Assembly (NCBI RefSeq): GCF_023630205.1
Contig: NZ_JALPRR010000001.1
Span: forward strand, 372,001-436,000
DNA: 64,000 nt
Reading direction: 5' to 3'
From: Pontibacter ruber
Lineage (GTDB): Bacteria > Bacteroidota > Bacteroidia > Cytophagales > Hymenobacteraceae
The position numbers and the translations under genes are program-made. The notes beneath the pieces were generated by a model. That model was not told the origin of the DNA. It was given only the letters and a program-made list of their open reading frames with translations, and did no database searches. Position 1 is the first letter of the stretch; every line of letters begins with the position of its first letter. Positions 9,818-18,179 of this stretch are shown piece after piece.

Positions 9818-9840
9818 AGTATTCCTTTTTAAGTTTTAGG

Positions 9841-10224
9841 TCAGCTCTCCGATAACTCTTTTATCTTATCCATCAGGAAGCGTGTGGAAAACGGCTTGGG
9901 TATGTAGAGGTCGGCCCCTACTTCGTAGCCTTTTTTAATATCCGCTTCCTTCGTCTTGGCACTCAGGAAAATCACCTTCGCGTCGTTCATTCCATCTTTT
10001 GTACGGATGTGGCGGCAAACTTCATAACCGTCTACATCGGGCATCATAATATCGAGCACCACCACGTTGGGCAGCTCTTTGTTTACGCTGTCGATGGCCT
10101 CGGTACCGTTGCGTGCAATAAAAACCTGGTAGCCATTTTTGCGCATCAGAAATTCAAGTGGCATGAGTATACTTGGTTCGTCATCCACTACCAACACTTT
10201 CAGTTTCTCTTTACTCTTAGTCAT
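9841..10224 (-). CDS. Single-domain response regulator
   Basis: The 127-residue protein is a bare receiver domain. Acidic D14/D15 (LVVDDE), phospho-acceptor D58 (VVLDIMMPDVDG), S88 (FLSAK) and K110 (IPKPFS) are all in place. There is no DNA-binding output domain, so it must act through a partner or by passing phosphate on. It starts 4 bp after the stop of the symporter-fused sensor kinase gene and is almost surely translated with it, which makes the kinase its likely partner. Confidence 0.93.
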   Translation of the reverse strand: MTKSKEKLKVLVVDDEPSILMPLEFLMRKNGYQVFIARNGTEAIDSVNKELPNVVVLDIMMPDVDGYEVCRHIRTKDGMNDAKVIFLSAKTKEADIKKGYEVGADLYIPKPFSTRFLMDKIKELSES

Positions 10225-10228
10225 AATT

Positions 10229-12955
10229 CTATACCGTAGCCGGCGCTGTTACTTTTACCGGCAGCACAAACGAAAACCTGGCACCTTTGCCTGACTCGCT
10301 TTCTACCCACATCCTCCCCTGGTGCGATTCAATAATCTTTTTGCTGATGGCCAGCCCCAGCCCGCTCCCTTCCGGCTTGCGGATCGTCTGGTTGCGGGCC
10401 TGGTAAAACTTGTCGAAGATCTGCTTGTGAAACTCCGGATCAATGCCTTTGCCGTTGTCCACCACATTCACTTTCACGTCGCCATCGATAAAATAACCGG
10501 AGATGATGATCTTACCCTGTACAGGATTGCAGAACTTGATAGCGTTGGAGATCAGGTTCACCATCACCTGGATCAGGCGGTCGCGGTCGGCCTGCACCAG
10601 CGGTAAGTTTTGCTGCACATCCACTACCAGGTCAATGTTTTTCTCCTGCACCAGCTGCTCCAGCGCCTCCACCGATTCTGCAATTACCTCCTGCATCTGC
10701 ACTGGAGCAAGGTTCAGTTTCTGCTTACCCGACTCAAAGCGCTCCAGGTCCAGCACGTGCGTGATCAGGCGGCTCAGGCGCTCCGACTCCTTCACAATCG
10801 TGTGCAGGAAATGCTCCCGATCCTCCTGTTCCATCTCAGGGTTATCGTACAGAATCTCGGACAAGGCGCGAATCGACGTAAGCGGCGTGCGCAGTTCGTG
10901 GGTAACGGTTGAAAGAAATTCATCTTTCAGCTCATCCAACTGCTTGAGGCGCTCGTTGGCACTGCGCAATTGCTCGGTTGCCTTCCGCAGCTCCATCGAT
11001 TTGCGCCGCAGTTCGTTATTCATCGAGATCAGTTGCTGCGATTCGTGCAGAATATGCAGCACCTCGTCTATACTTATCTCCTCCTCTTTCGCCACCGACG
11101 AAACCATGATGCGTGCCGAAGAAGAGCCGATCACACCGGCCAGCAGTTTCTCGGCATAGTTTACCAGTTTCGGATCGGCTTTTCCGGTCTCATCCACCAG
11201 CCCCGGGTATTTTCGATGAAAGTTTTTCATAGCAATTTCGGCACGGCGCTCTCCTAAAAAGTTTACCAGCAATGTTTTAATATCCGGTATGTAAGCAGTC
11301 CCTTTCCAGACAATAGAGCTTTCAAATACCGTAGAGTAGCGGAAGATGTCTACAAAAACCTCTGCCTGGTTGCGCTCCTGCGATGTTTGCCTGCTCAGCA
11401 GCGATACGCCAATGTATAAACTCACATTGAAGAACATGCTCCAAAACATGGCATGCGAAATATAATCTAAGCCCTGCAGGCCGAAAAGCTCGAAGGGTTT
11501 CAGCAAAGCAATGTCCCAGGGGCCTTCAGTAAGTATGGAAGCAGGAAGCATCCCCACCCCTACGATGGATGGCACCACCAAAGTATAAAACCAAAGTATA
11601 GCCCCGGCCACAATGCCTGCCATAGCCCCGCTGTGGGTACCTTCTTTCCAGAAAATGCCACCAATGATAGCCGGAGCGAACTGGGCCACGGCAGCAAACG
11701 ATACCAGCCCTACCTCTACCAGGCTATAGTGTTCGGCTACACCCTTGTAGTACAGATAGGCCAGCAGCAGCACCAGCAAAATGCAAAGGCGGCGGCTGTA
11801 CAGAAGTATGGTAGTGATTTTTTCCTGGTACTTGTTTTTAAGTACCGGCACACCTAACAGCAACGGCATGATTAGGTTGTTGCTCATCATCACGCTCAGG
11901 GCAATGGTGGCTACGATCACCATACTGGTGGCAGCCGAGTATCCGCCCAGGTACACCAGCAAGGCCAGCAGATTTTTACCTTCACTCAGCGGAATGGCCA
12001 GAACAAACATATCGGCATCTACTGCGGTGGTTTCAAAAAGCAGGTTTCCGCCGAAAGCTACCGGCAGTACAAAAACATTGATAACGAACAGGTATAGCGG
12101 GAACAGCCACATGGCTTTGTTCAGGTGCTGCTCGTTTACGTTCTCGACAACCGCTACCTGGAACTGGCGCGGCAGAAAAAGGATCGCCAGCATCGAAAGC
12201 ACCACCATCCAGAACCACTGCGCATACCCGCTCTCCGCTTCAAAGGTCATCAGTTGCTGAAAGTTGGGAAGCCTGCTGGCCTGGTGCATGATATCGCCAA
12301 AACCATTGAAGACGCCATAGGTCACAAAAATGCCTGCCGCCACAAACACCACCAGCTTAAACAGCGATTCGAAAGCAATGGCAGTTACCATACCTTCGTG
12401 CCGTTCGGTTGCTTCTACGTGGCGCGTGCCATACACAATGGTAAACAAGCCCAGGCCAATGGCAATAAAGAAGGAAGAATCAGCAAACAAAGAACCTGTT
12501 GACGCCACCTCGGTACCAGTCAGAATGTCCATACTTCCGGCAATTGCCTTGAGCTGTATGGAAATGTACGGGATGATACCCAGCACACAAATGATGGTGA
12601 CCACGCTGCCCAGCAGGAGGTTTTTACCATAGCGCGAGGAAATAAAATCAGCTATGGTGGTGATGCGCTGTACTTTGCAGATGCGGATGATCTTGCGCAG
12701 CACCACCCACCAGAGCGGCGCCATCAGTGTCGGGCCAATGTAGATGGCCAGGTAGCTTAAGCCGCCTGTTGCTGCCCGCCCTACCGAACCATAGTAGGTC
12801 CAGGCGGTGCAATACACAGCCATCGACAAGGCATAGATATACGGATTGCTCACCAGGCTCCTGCCCGCAGCCGATCGTTTCTCTGCCCACGAGGCCAGCC
12901 CGAACAGCAGTGCCAGGTAGCAGAACGATACACCGATAACAACCCAGTAATTCAT
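10229..12955 (-). CDS. Sodium:solute symporter-like sensor histidine kinase
   Basis: The 908-residue hybrid has an N-terminal SSS-family (SLC5-like) transporter domain with about 13 membrane helices (residues 1 to about 510), then a linker, a coiled coil (about 640-680), the HisKA domain with phospho-histidine in VTHELRTPL near 685, and HATPase motifs (N box ISNAIKFC, G1 DNGKGI, G2 GSGLGLAI). This is the CbrA-like layout, in which substrate passage or binding through the transporter domain may be sensed. No DNA-binding or receiver domain is fused; a stand-alone receiver follows directly. Flanked by an ActP-like symporter and two acyl-CoA synthetases, it probably senses acetate or propionate (inference). 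Confidence 0.92.
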   Translation of the reverse strand: MNYWVVIGVSFCYLALLFGLASWAEKRSAAGRSLVSNPYIYALSMAVYCTAWTYYGSVGRAATGGLSYLAIYIGPTLMAPLWWVVLRKIIRICKVQRITTIADFISSRYGKNLLLGSVVTIICVLGIIPYISIQLKAIAGSMDILTGTEVASTGSLFADSSFFIAIGLGLFTIVYGTRHVEATERHEGMVTAIAFESLFKLVVFVAAGIFVTYGVFNGFGDIMHQASRLPNFQQLMTFEAESGYAQWFWMVVLSMLAILFLPRQFQVAVVENVNEQHLNKAMWLFPLYLFVINVFVLPVAFGGNLLFETTAVDADMFVLAIPLSEGKNLLALLVYLGGYSAATSMVIVATIALSVMMSNNLIMPLLLGVPVLKNKYQEKITTILLYSRRLCILLVLLLAYLYYKGVAEHYSLVEVGLVSFAAVAQFAPAIIGGIFWKEGTHSGAMAGIVAGAILWFYTLVVPSIVGVGMLPASILTEGPWDIALLKPFELFGLQGLDYISHAMFWSMFFNVSLYIGVSLLSRQTSQERNQAEVFVDIFRYSTVFESSIVWKGTAYIPDIKTLLVNFLGERRAEIAMKNFHRKYPGLVDETGKADPKLVNYAEKLLAGVIGSSSARIMVSSVAKEEEISIDEVLHILHESQQLISMNNELRRKSMELRKATEQLRSANERLKQLDELKDEFLSTVTHELRTPLTSIRALSEILYDNPEMEQEDREHFLHTIVKESERLSRLITHVLDLERFESGKQKLNLAPVQMQEVIAESVEALEQLVQEKNIDLVVDVQQNLPLVQADRDRLIQVMVNLISNAIKFCNPVQGKIIISGYFIDGDVKVNVVDNGKGIDPEFHKQIFDKFYQARNQTIRKPEGSGLGLAISKKIIESHQGRMWVESESGKGARFSFVLPVKVTAPATV

Positions 12956-12964
12956 GCGCCTGCT

Positions 12965-13177
12965 TTACTTTCTTGATCTTTTGGGCTCCTGCCTGGAAAT
13001 AAAATAACCAATGGCCGCAATGCAAACCAACCACACCACTGTCAGGTACAGGTACAGCACGGGCACCCCGGCAACCATACTTCCTTTATTGAAGATGGAG
13101 AGCGCCGGAAAATTCAGCAGCACCATAAACAGGACACTGATGAAAAACAACCGTCTGCCTTTTACCCTGTCGCGCAT
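12965..13177 (-). CDS. Small two-helix membrane protein (70 aa)
   Basis: A 70-residue protein with two hydrophobic segments (about 10-28 and 37-60) and a basic C-terminus ending SRQEPKRSRK. I do not recognise a named family. It lies 9 bp upstream of the symporter-fused kinase gene on the same strand, like the small DUF4212 subunit next to ActP in this cluster, so it may be an accessory subunit for the kinase's transporter domain (inference). The start ATG at 13177 is the first in frame. Its length, position in the cluster and clean membrane topology support a real gene. Confidence 0.72.
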   Translation of the reverse strand: MRDRVKGRRLFFISVLFMVLLNFPALSIFNKGSMVAGVPVLYLYLTVVWLVCIAAIGYFISRQEPKRSRK

Positions 13178-13271
13178 GTTGAAAGTTAGAGAGTTAAAGC
13201 GTTAGAGAGTTGAATGGTTGCTTCCATAATTTCACAGAAGCTACCATCCAACAATTTAACAATTCAGTCAA

Positions 13272-14963
13272 TTAATGATGCACTGCTGCCTCGCCGGCTC
13301 CTCGCGGTATGCGGATGTCCTCGATCAGATCCTGGATATGAACAGGTGGCGGCGGTGTCATGCGGGATATCACAAAAGATACAATAAAATTCAGTACCAT
13401 ACCCAGTGTACCGATACCTTCCGGAGAAATACCGAACAGCCAGTTTTCAGGTTTATTGGCCTCAGGGTTGATGAACTTAAAGTATGAGATGTACGCAATA
13501 GTAAACACCAGGCCCACTATCATACCCCAGATGGCGCCTTGCTTGTTCATGGACTTGGAGAAGATACCCATAATGATAACCGGGAAGAACGAAGCCGCTG
13601 CCAGACCAAAGGCAAACGCCACCACCTCGGCCACAAAACCCGGCGGGTTGATACCAAAGTAACCGGCAACTACTACTGCTGCTGCAGCTGCAATTCGGGC
13701 AGCGATCAGTTCCTGCTTCTCTGAAATATCCGGCATAAACGACATCTTGAGCAGGTCGTGTGAGATGGAGGTTGAGATTACCAGCAACAGACCAGCCGCA
13801 GTAGAAAGCGCTGCTGCCAGACCACCCGCTGCCACCAGGGCTATTACCCAGTTTGGCAGCTGTGCAATCTCAGGGTTAGCCAGCACCATAATGTCCTTGT
13901 CGATGGTCAGTTCGTTTACGGCAGGGTCTTTCACATACTGTATGCGGCCATCACCGTTCTTATCGTCATACCCGATCAGCTTTGTTTTCTGCCAGTTGGC
14001 TACCCACTGCGGCAGCGAAGCTATTTCACGGTTACTGGTAGTGTTCAGCATGTTATACATACCAAAGGCGCCTACGGCAGGAGCTGTAGTATAAAGTATG
14101 GCGATAAAGATGAGAGCATACCCAGCTGATATGCGGGCGTCTTTCACTCTTGGTACGGTAAAGAAACGCACAATTACGTGTGGCAGACCTGCCGTACCTA
14201 CCATAAGCGCAGCCGTGATAAAGAAGACGTCTATCGTTGATTTTGTACCATCGGTATAAGCTGCAAAGCCCAGTTCGCCAAGCATGCCATCCAGCTTATC
14301 GAGCAGGTAACCACCCTCCTTCAACTCGCTACCAAAACCAATCTGCGGAATTGGGTTACCGGTAAGCAGTATGGAAATGAAGATCGCCGGTACCATGTAG
14401 GCAAAGATCAGCACGCAATACTGTGCCACCTGCGTATAGGTTATACCTTTCATGCCGCCGAGCACGGCATAGAACAGCACGATGATCATACCAATGATCA
14501 CACCGGTCTCGATCTGCACTTCCAGGAAACGGGAGAACACGATACCTACACCACGCATCTGCCCGGCCACATAGGTAAAGGAGATAAAGATGGCGCAGAT
14601 AACAGCTACCAGGCGGGCTGTTCTGGAGTAGTAGCGCTCGCCTACGAAATCCGGAACAGTAAACTTACCAAACTTACGCAGGTAAGGCGCCAGCAGCAGG
14701 GCAAGCAACACATACCCACCTGTCCAGCCCATCAGGTATACCGAACCGTCATAGCCCATAAACGAGATAAGACCTGCCATGGAGATGAACGATGCAGCCG
14801 ACATCCAGTCGGCGGCCGTAGCCATACCGTTTGCCAGCGGACTTACGCCACCACCGGCCACGTAGAATTCTTTTGTTGATCCGGCACGCGACCAGATCGC
14901 GATACCAATATACAGGGCGAAACTGAGGCCCACGATCAGATATGTCCAAGCTAGAATGCTCAT
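13272..14963 (-). CDS. actP: Cation/acetate symporter (SSS family, ActP-like)
   Basis: The 563-residue inner-membrane protein has about 13 hydrophobic helices and the SSS signature regions, including EFYVAGGGVSPLANGMATAADWMSAASF near the N-terminus, which is typical of ActP-type carriers. An extra hydrophilic loop of about 60 residues in mid-protein (GYDDKNGDGRIQYV) is seen in Bacteroidota homologues. It should bring acetate or a related short-chain acid into the cell with Na+ or H+. The DUF4212 small subunit is encoded 27 bp upstream. The specific substrate is inferred from the adjacent acyl-CoA synthetases. Confidence 0.85.
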   Translation of the reverse strand: MSILAWTYLIVGLSFALYIGIAIWSRAGSTKEFYVAGGGVSPLANGMATAADWMSAASFISMAGLISFMGYDGSVYLMGWTGGYVLLALLLAPYLRKFGKFTVPDFVGERYYSRTARLVAVICAIFISFTYVAGQMRGVGIVFSRFLEVQIETGVIIGMIIVLFYAVLGGMKGITYTQVAQYCVLIFAYMVPAIFISILLTGNPIPQIGFGSELKEGGYLLDKLDGMLGELGFAAYTDGTKSTIDVFFITAALMVGTAGLPHVIVRFFTVPRVKDARISAGYALIFIAILYTTAPAVGAFGMYNMLNTTSNREIASLPQWVANWQKTKLIGYDDKNGDGRIQYVKDPAVNELTIDKDIMVLANPEIAQLPNWVIALVAAGGLAAALSTAAGLLLVISTSISHDLLKMSFMPDISEKQELIAARIAAAAAVVVAGYFGINPPGFVAEVVAFAFGLAAASFFPVIIMGIFSKSMNKQGAIWGMIVGLVFTIAYISYFKFINPEANKPENWLFGISPEGIGTLGMVLNFIVSFVISRMTPPPPVHIQDLIEDIRIPRGAGEAAVHH

Positions 14964-14990
14964 GATGTTATACTTTAAATGGTGGGTTGA

Positions 14991-15254
14991 TTAATCTTCG
15001 TGTACATCAAATTCTCTGTCGAGCTTGTTCATCAGCCATACATAGATGAAGATGATCAGCACAAAAAAGTAGATGGCGCCCTGCTGCGCAAACCAGAAGC
15101 CAAGCTTAAAGCCGCCAAACTGTATGCTGTTCAGTTGGTCCACGAGTAGTATGCCAAAGAGGTAGGATACTGCAAACCAAAGTCCCAGAAGTGTGAACAG
15201 AATCCGGACGTTGCGTTGCCAGTATTCCTGCATTCTTGCTTTGTTATTTTCCAT
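14991..15254 (-). CDS. DUF4212 symporter small subunit
   Basis: This 87-residue membrane protein matches the DUF4212 family: a charged N-terminus with YWQRNVRILFTLL, two membrane helices (about 18-38 and 52-75) with the family's FGGFKLGFWFAQQGAIYFFV stretch, and an acidic tail. Such proteins are encoded beside SSS symporters of the ActP type, as here, and are thought to be their small subunit. The gene lies between the porin gene and the symporter gene on the same strand, with 29-bp and 27-bp gaps, so the three are very likely co-transcribed. Confidence 0.9.
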   Translation of the reverse strand: MENNKARMQEYWQRNVRILFTLLGLWFAVSYLFGILLVDQLNSIQFGGFKLGFWFAQQGAIYFFVLIIFIYVWLMNKLDREFDVHED

Positions 15255-15283
15255 GATGTAAAGGTTAAGTGTTTAAGGTTATG

Positions 15284-16633
15284 TTAGAGATAAATCATTG
15301 TCTGCAGTGTGATCTCCGGCCTGTATTTTAGGTTGTTGGGATTAGTGAAATCCGGCCGGTTGCGGTAGTTGATGGTAACTTTGGAGTGGTGGGCTTCCAT
15401 GAGGATATTAGCACCAATATCGAGCACCTTTACTGGCACTTTATCGCCGCCACTGTCGCGGAGGCCTTCAAAGCTGCCATAGCTAAAGGCACCGTATGGT
15501 TGTAGTCGTACTTTCTCGCTGACCAGGTTTTTAGGCAGCAGGTAGCCCACCTGGGCATAGCCGATATCGCCGGTGCCAACGGTTGGGTAAGCATTGCCGC
15601 GCAGTGATCCGCCAGCGGTGGCAGGATTCATGATGCCGATGTTTCGCACATTGTTTCTGCCAAAATCATAGTTATAGTACACCCCATAGGCGGTAAGGGC
15701 AGTACCGGCTTCTTTGTTTATTGGCAGATCCAGGAAGGCATCTACGCCAAACAGATCGATGTCGGATTTAACGGTAGTGGTGTCAGAAGTAATGGTGTTA
15801 ATATCTGCGCGCCAGGCACCATCAGTGTTGTGCAGGAAGCCGGCACCAATGTTGAACACCCTTTTAGAGCCTAAGTAGGTACCCACCATGTAAGGCAGCA
15901 GGTTCGACTCCTGCTCCAGGAACTGGTAGTTGAAATAACCCTGGTATACTTTGTTGTTGTTCTCCGGATTGTAATTGGCTGCCACTGTAGGTTCAGTAGC
16001 GGCTGTGTTGGTAACAAACGGATCGTTTACTGCTACCCGGTAATCAAGCTTGCCGATTTTACCTTTGGCATACACACCCAGCATGCGGGCAAACTGGTCA
16101 ATGGCATCGATGGTAGGCCAGTTGATGATCGGTGCATCGATGGCCATAAAGTTAAGGGTGCTGGCGTTCGTCATGCGTGAAATGCCATTCCAGTAGTGCA
16201 GGCCAGCTCCTATAGATAAGTAGTTTTCGAATATTTTGTACTCAGTCCAGGCATCGTGAATGAAGAGTTGGGGCTTTTTACCATCCAATGTCGGGTTAAT
16301 GCCACCGCTCACGGCATTCTGGTTGTTGATACCAAAGTGCAGCAGCACCAGGAATCGGGGCGAGATCTGGGAATAGGTCAGGAAGCGGGAGCGTCTCAGG
16401 CCAAAATCGAAGGTATTGTCCTGTAACTCCCTGTTTCGGATAGAACCACTGTTGTTTTCATTATAGCGCATCCACACCTGATGCCACGTTATAAAGCGGA
16501 TATAATGTGTACCATCCTCGTTAACAGGCAATTTTATGCCTGCGCCGTACTCTGTGGAGCCCTGTGCCAACGCACCTCCTCCTGTGCAGCAAAGCACCAG
16601 CCCTGCCGCTACTATTAGTAACAGTTTTTTCAT
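15284..16633 (-). CDS. Outer-membrane porin (beta-barrel)
   Basis: The 449-residue protein has a signal peptide (MKKLLLIVAAGLVLCC...ALAQ) followed by alternating hydrophobic strands and ends with the aromatic-hydrophobic TLQTMIYL, as expected of an outer-membrane barrel. It resembles the uncharacterised Bacteroidota porins with FGLRRSRFLTYSQISPR-type openings. It heads the leftward cluster with symporter, sensor and acyl-CoA synthetases, so a role in letting short-chain acids across the outer membrane is likely (inference). The region upstream contains AT-rich DNA and then a large repeat array, so the cluster promoter should lie in 16,634-16,790. Confidence 0.84.
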   Translation of the reverse strand: MKKLLLIVAAGLVLCCTGGGALAQGSTEYGAGIKLPVNEDGTHYIRFITWHQVWMRYNENNSGSIRNRELQDNTFDFGLRRSRFLTYSQISPRFLVLLHFGINNQNAVSGGINPTLDGKKPQLFIHDAWTEYKIFENYLSIGAGLHYWNGISRMTNASTLNFMAIDAPIINWPTIDAIDQFARMLGVYAKGKIGKLDYRVAVNDPFVTNTAATEPTVAANYNPENNNKVYQGYFNYQFLEQESNLLPYMVGTYLGSKRVFNIGAGFLHNTDGAWRADINTITSDTTTVKSDIDLFGVDAFLDLPINKEAGTALTAYGVYYNYDFGRNNVRNIGIMNPATAGGSLRGNAYPTVGTGDIGYAQVGYLLPKNLVSEKVRLQPYGAFSYGSFEGLRDSGGDKVPVKVLDIGANILMEAHHSKVTINYRNRPDFTNPNNLKYRPEITLQTMIYL

Positions 16634-16894
16634 TGACTTACAGGATGTTAAAAGGTTAGTGAAGAGGCCAGCTGTTTCCTCGTTTCTTAATCTATATTAT
16701 GTATAAATTACAAAAACAGGTAAAACGCTGTATATATTTGGTAAGATGGTATACTTGGTCAATACCAGGTACTAACCGTTTGAAATGGAGTGAAGAAAAG
16801 ATATACTGGTTTGGAGCTAAGAGGTGGGATAAAAGGGGCAAACTTGAGATACAGGCCTAAGGCCCGCATAGCTGTGAGAAAGCATATACTCTCT

Positions 16895-17169
16895 TGTCAT
16901 TTCGAGCAGATCGGGAATCTATACTTATTGTCGGCAAGCCTGTTGCTTCGTAGCAGCCTCTGTTCCTCAGTCTTACTCACTTACACTTCCATAGTTCCTA
17001 TTGGTGCGCTCACGGCCGCGGGGCCTCGTCCTCGGGTATCGCGCTGTTGATTTGAAGCTGCCATCGGCTGCGCCTGCAGGCTGCTTCGCTGTCGCTCAGC
17101 ACCGCAACAAATCAAAGGCGCTCAACCCTAGGACTGGAAACAACACTGCTTCGTAAGCGGCTATGCAAC
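16895..17169 (-). repeat. Conserved intergenic core element, copy 1
   Basis: On the minus strand this copy runs from GTTGCATAGC to CGAAATGACA and aligns along its length with copies at 42,632-42,910 and 55,103-55,390. Its central stem has outer arms at 17,118-17,134 and 17,028-17,044 (13 of 17 positions pair) and an inner 7-bp stem TGATTTG/CAAATCA at 17,108-17,114 and 17,048-17,054. The internal loop CTT opposite ACA is the same as in the other copies although the inner stem sequence differs. Confidence 0.85.
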
Positions 17170-17180
17170 TGGAACCCATT

Positions 17181-17207
17181 GTAGGGACAGGTGGCGACCT
17201 GTCCGTG
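17181..17207. repeat. GGACAGGT-GGCG-ACCTGTCC hairpin module
   Basis: Perfect 8-bp arms GGACAGGT and ACCTGTCC with a 4-nt loop. A related, partly degraded version (GTCGCGACCTGTCCCTAC) sits at the same place relative to the core at about 42,602-42,620. Confidence 0.75.
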
Positions 17208-17259
17208 TTATACCTGCAGCAATGAAACTCATACCTGTAAATAAAGCAACGTCCGAGCT

Positions 17260-17372
17260 CCCCTCCTTAGACAAGGAGGGGTTGGGGGTGGTTGGACCAC
17301 AGTAGCCATAAAACTTATACTTGCAAAGTGGCAAGAGCAGAAATTCCCCTCCTCGGAGGGACGCAGGGGTGG
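17260..17372. repeat. Pair of CCCCTCC/GGAGGGG hairpin modules
   Basis: Two short hairpins of the type CCCCTCCTT...AAGGAGGGG lie at 17,260-17,281 and about 17,345-17,372, separated by a stretch with a TATACTT heptamer. Matching modules lead both other composite loci. Confidence 0.8.
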
Positions 17373-17525
17373 GTTTATACTTAGGCTATACCAGATCTCT
17401 CCTTTCGAGATAACATAACGACTGATAGAACTCCCTCTCATGTATTTAGGAGAGAGCTAAAGTAAGGTAAACCAACATGAAGGTGTATTTGCACCAACTC
17501 ACAACTCAGCACTCATAACTTTACG

Positions 17526-17945
17526 CTAGTCTTTGAACCGTTTCCAGTTGATCATCATGTACTTATCGCCCAGTTCTGTGATCATCATGCCGGCACCTTT
17601 AAGATTGCCGCCGTTTTTGATGTATTCTATTAATTCGGCGTGGTTCAGGATCTTATAGGTAGGATGGTACTCGGTTTGTTCAGGAGCCTTTACTTTATAC
17701 TTCTTCACCCAGTTCATCACCGATACATGACTCACGCCCAGAATCCGCTCTATCTCCCGGTAGCTGATGCCTTCTATATAGAGCTGCAGCGCCTTCGTTA
17801 CATAGTAGTTGTCTATCCCCTTCCCGAGCTTGTTTACCGTAAAGTAATAGCCACATTTTTTGCATCGGTAACGCTGCCTGTCGTTTGTGACGCCGCTTTT
17901 CACCACCTGCAAGGCACTACATCGGGGACAAAGGGGATTTTTCAT
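17526..17945 (-). CDS. IS1-like zinc-ribbon/HTH protein, probably a domesticated transposase fragment
   Basis: The 139-residue protein begins with a CPRC...CKKCGYYF zinc ribbon (residues 6-33) followed by a helix-turn-helix (about 53-85, ISYREIERILGVSHVSVMNWVKKY), the layout of IS1-type InsA N-terminal domains. The C-terminal 45 residues are not transposase-like, and no DDE domain or second frame follows. No IS terminal repeats or target duplication are visible around it. It therefore looks like a retained DNA-binding protein, possibly a regulator, rather than an active IS. Neighbours are a repeat locus and an SDR gene. Confidence 0.75.
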   Translation of the reverse strand: MKNPLCPRCSALQVVKSGVTNDRQRYRCKKCGYYFTVNKLGKGIDNYYVTKALQLYIEGISYREIERILGVSHVSVMNWVKKYKVKAPEQTEYHPTYKILNHAELIEYIKNGGNLKGAGMMITELGDKYMMINWKRFKD

Positions 17946-18121
17946 AAGTTACTGAACTATAGACAAACACAAATAAGATAGCTATATCAAGTTAGCATAA
18001 CTATAACAAATTAGCAAATTTTGTTTAGCAGTATCTCTTTCTGAGTCAATGTTTTAACAACCAGTACCTCATCTCCTCAATTTTACTTAGCCATATACCT
18101 ATTTTAAGCACAAAGCCCTCT

Positions 18122-18161
18122 AAACAGTAATGCCCGACCATTTGGCCGGGCATTACTGTTT
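18122..18161 (-). terminator. Intrinsic terminator of the SDR gene
   Basis: Perfect 15-bp arms AAACAGTAATGCCCG and complement around a 10-nt loop lie 19 nt beyond the SDR stop on the minus strand. The T tract is short, but position and stem strength fit a terminator. Confidence 0.72.
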
Positions 18162-18179
18162 ACGATGTACCTATAGCTC

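Larger units (their letters stand above)
16634..17525. repeat. Gene-free spacer holding composite repeat locus 1
   Basis: This 890-bp stretch has no supportable gene. From right to left (minus-strand order) it carries CCCCTCC/GGAGGGG modules (17,260-17,372), a GGACAGGT/ACCTGTCC hairpin module (17,181-17,207), the conserved core (16,895-17,169) and a TCATTTCGA module at the end of the core. The same modules in the same order occur at 42.3-42.9 kb and 54.8-55.4 kb. Positions 16,634-16,790 are AT-rich and should contain the porin promoter. Confidence 0.8.

Noticed and set aside
6966-9832. Long rightward frames opposite acs and prpE (about 300 codons each)
   Set aside because: Both are antisense to enzymes with complete family motifs, and their translations show no recognisable domain.
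16790-17050. Short rightward frame over repeat locus 1, with peptide similarity (LLRSSLCSSV, GALTAAGPRP) to frames read leftward at 42,556-42,867 and 55,158-55,340
   Set aside because: The three frames lie on the strand opposite to the core, differ in start and end, and diverge after GPRP. The DNA changes follow stem pairing rather than codon position, so the shared peptide is a by-product of the repeat.
17526-17945. Active IS1 element
   Set aside because: No second frame, DDE domain, terminal inverted repeats or target duplication can be seen.
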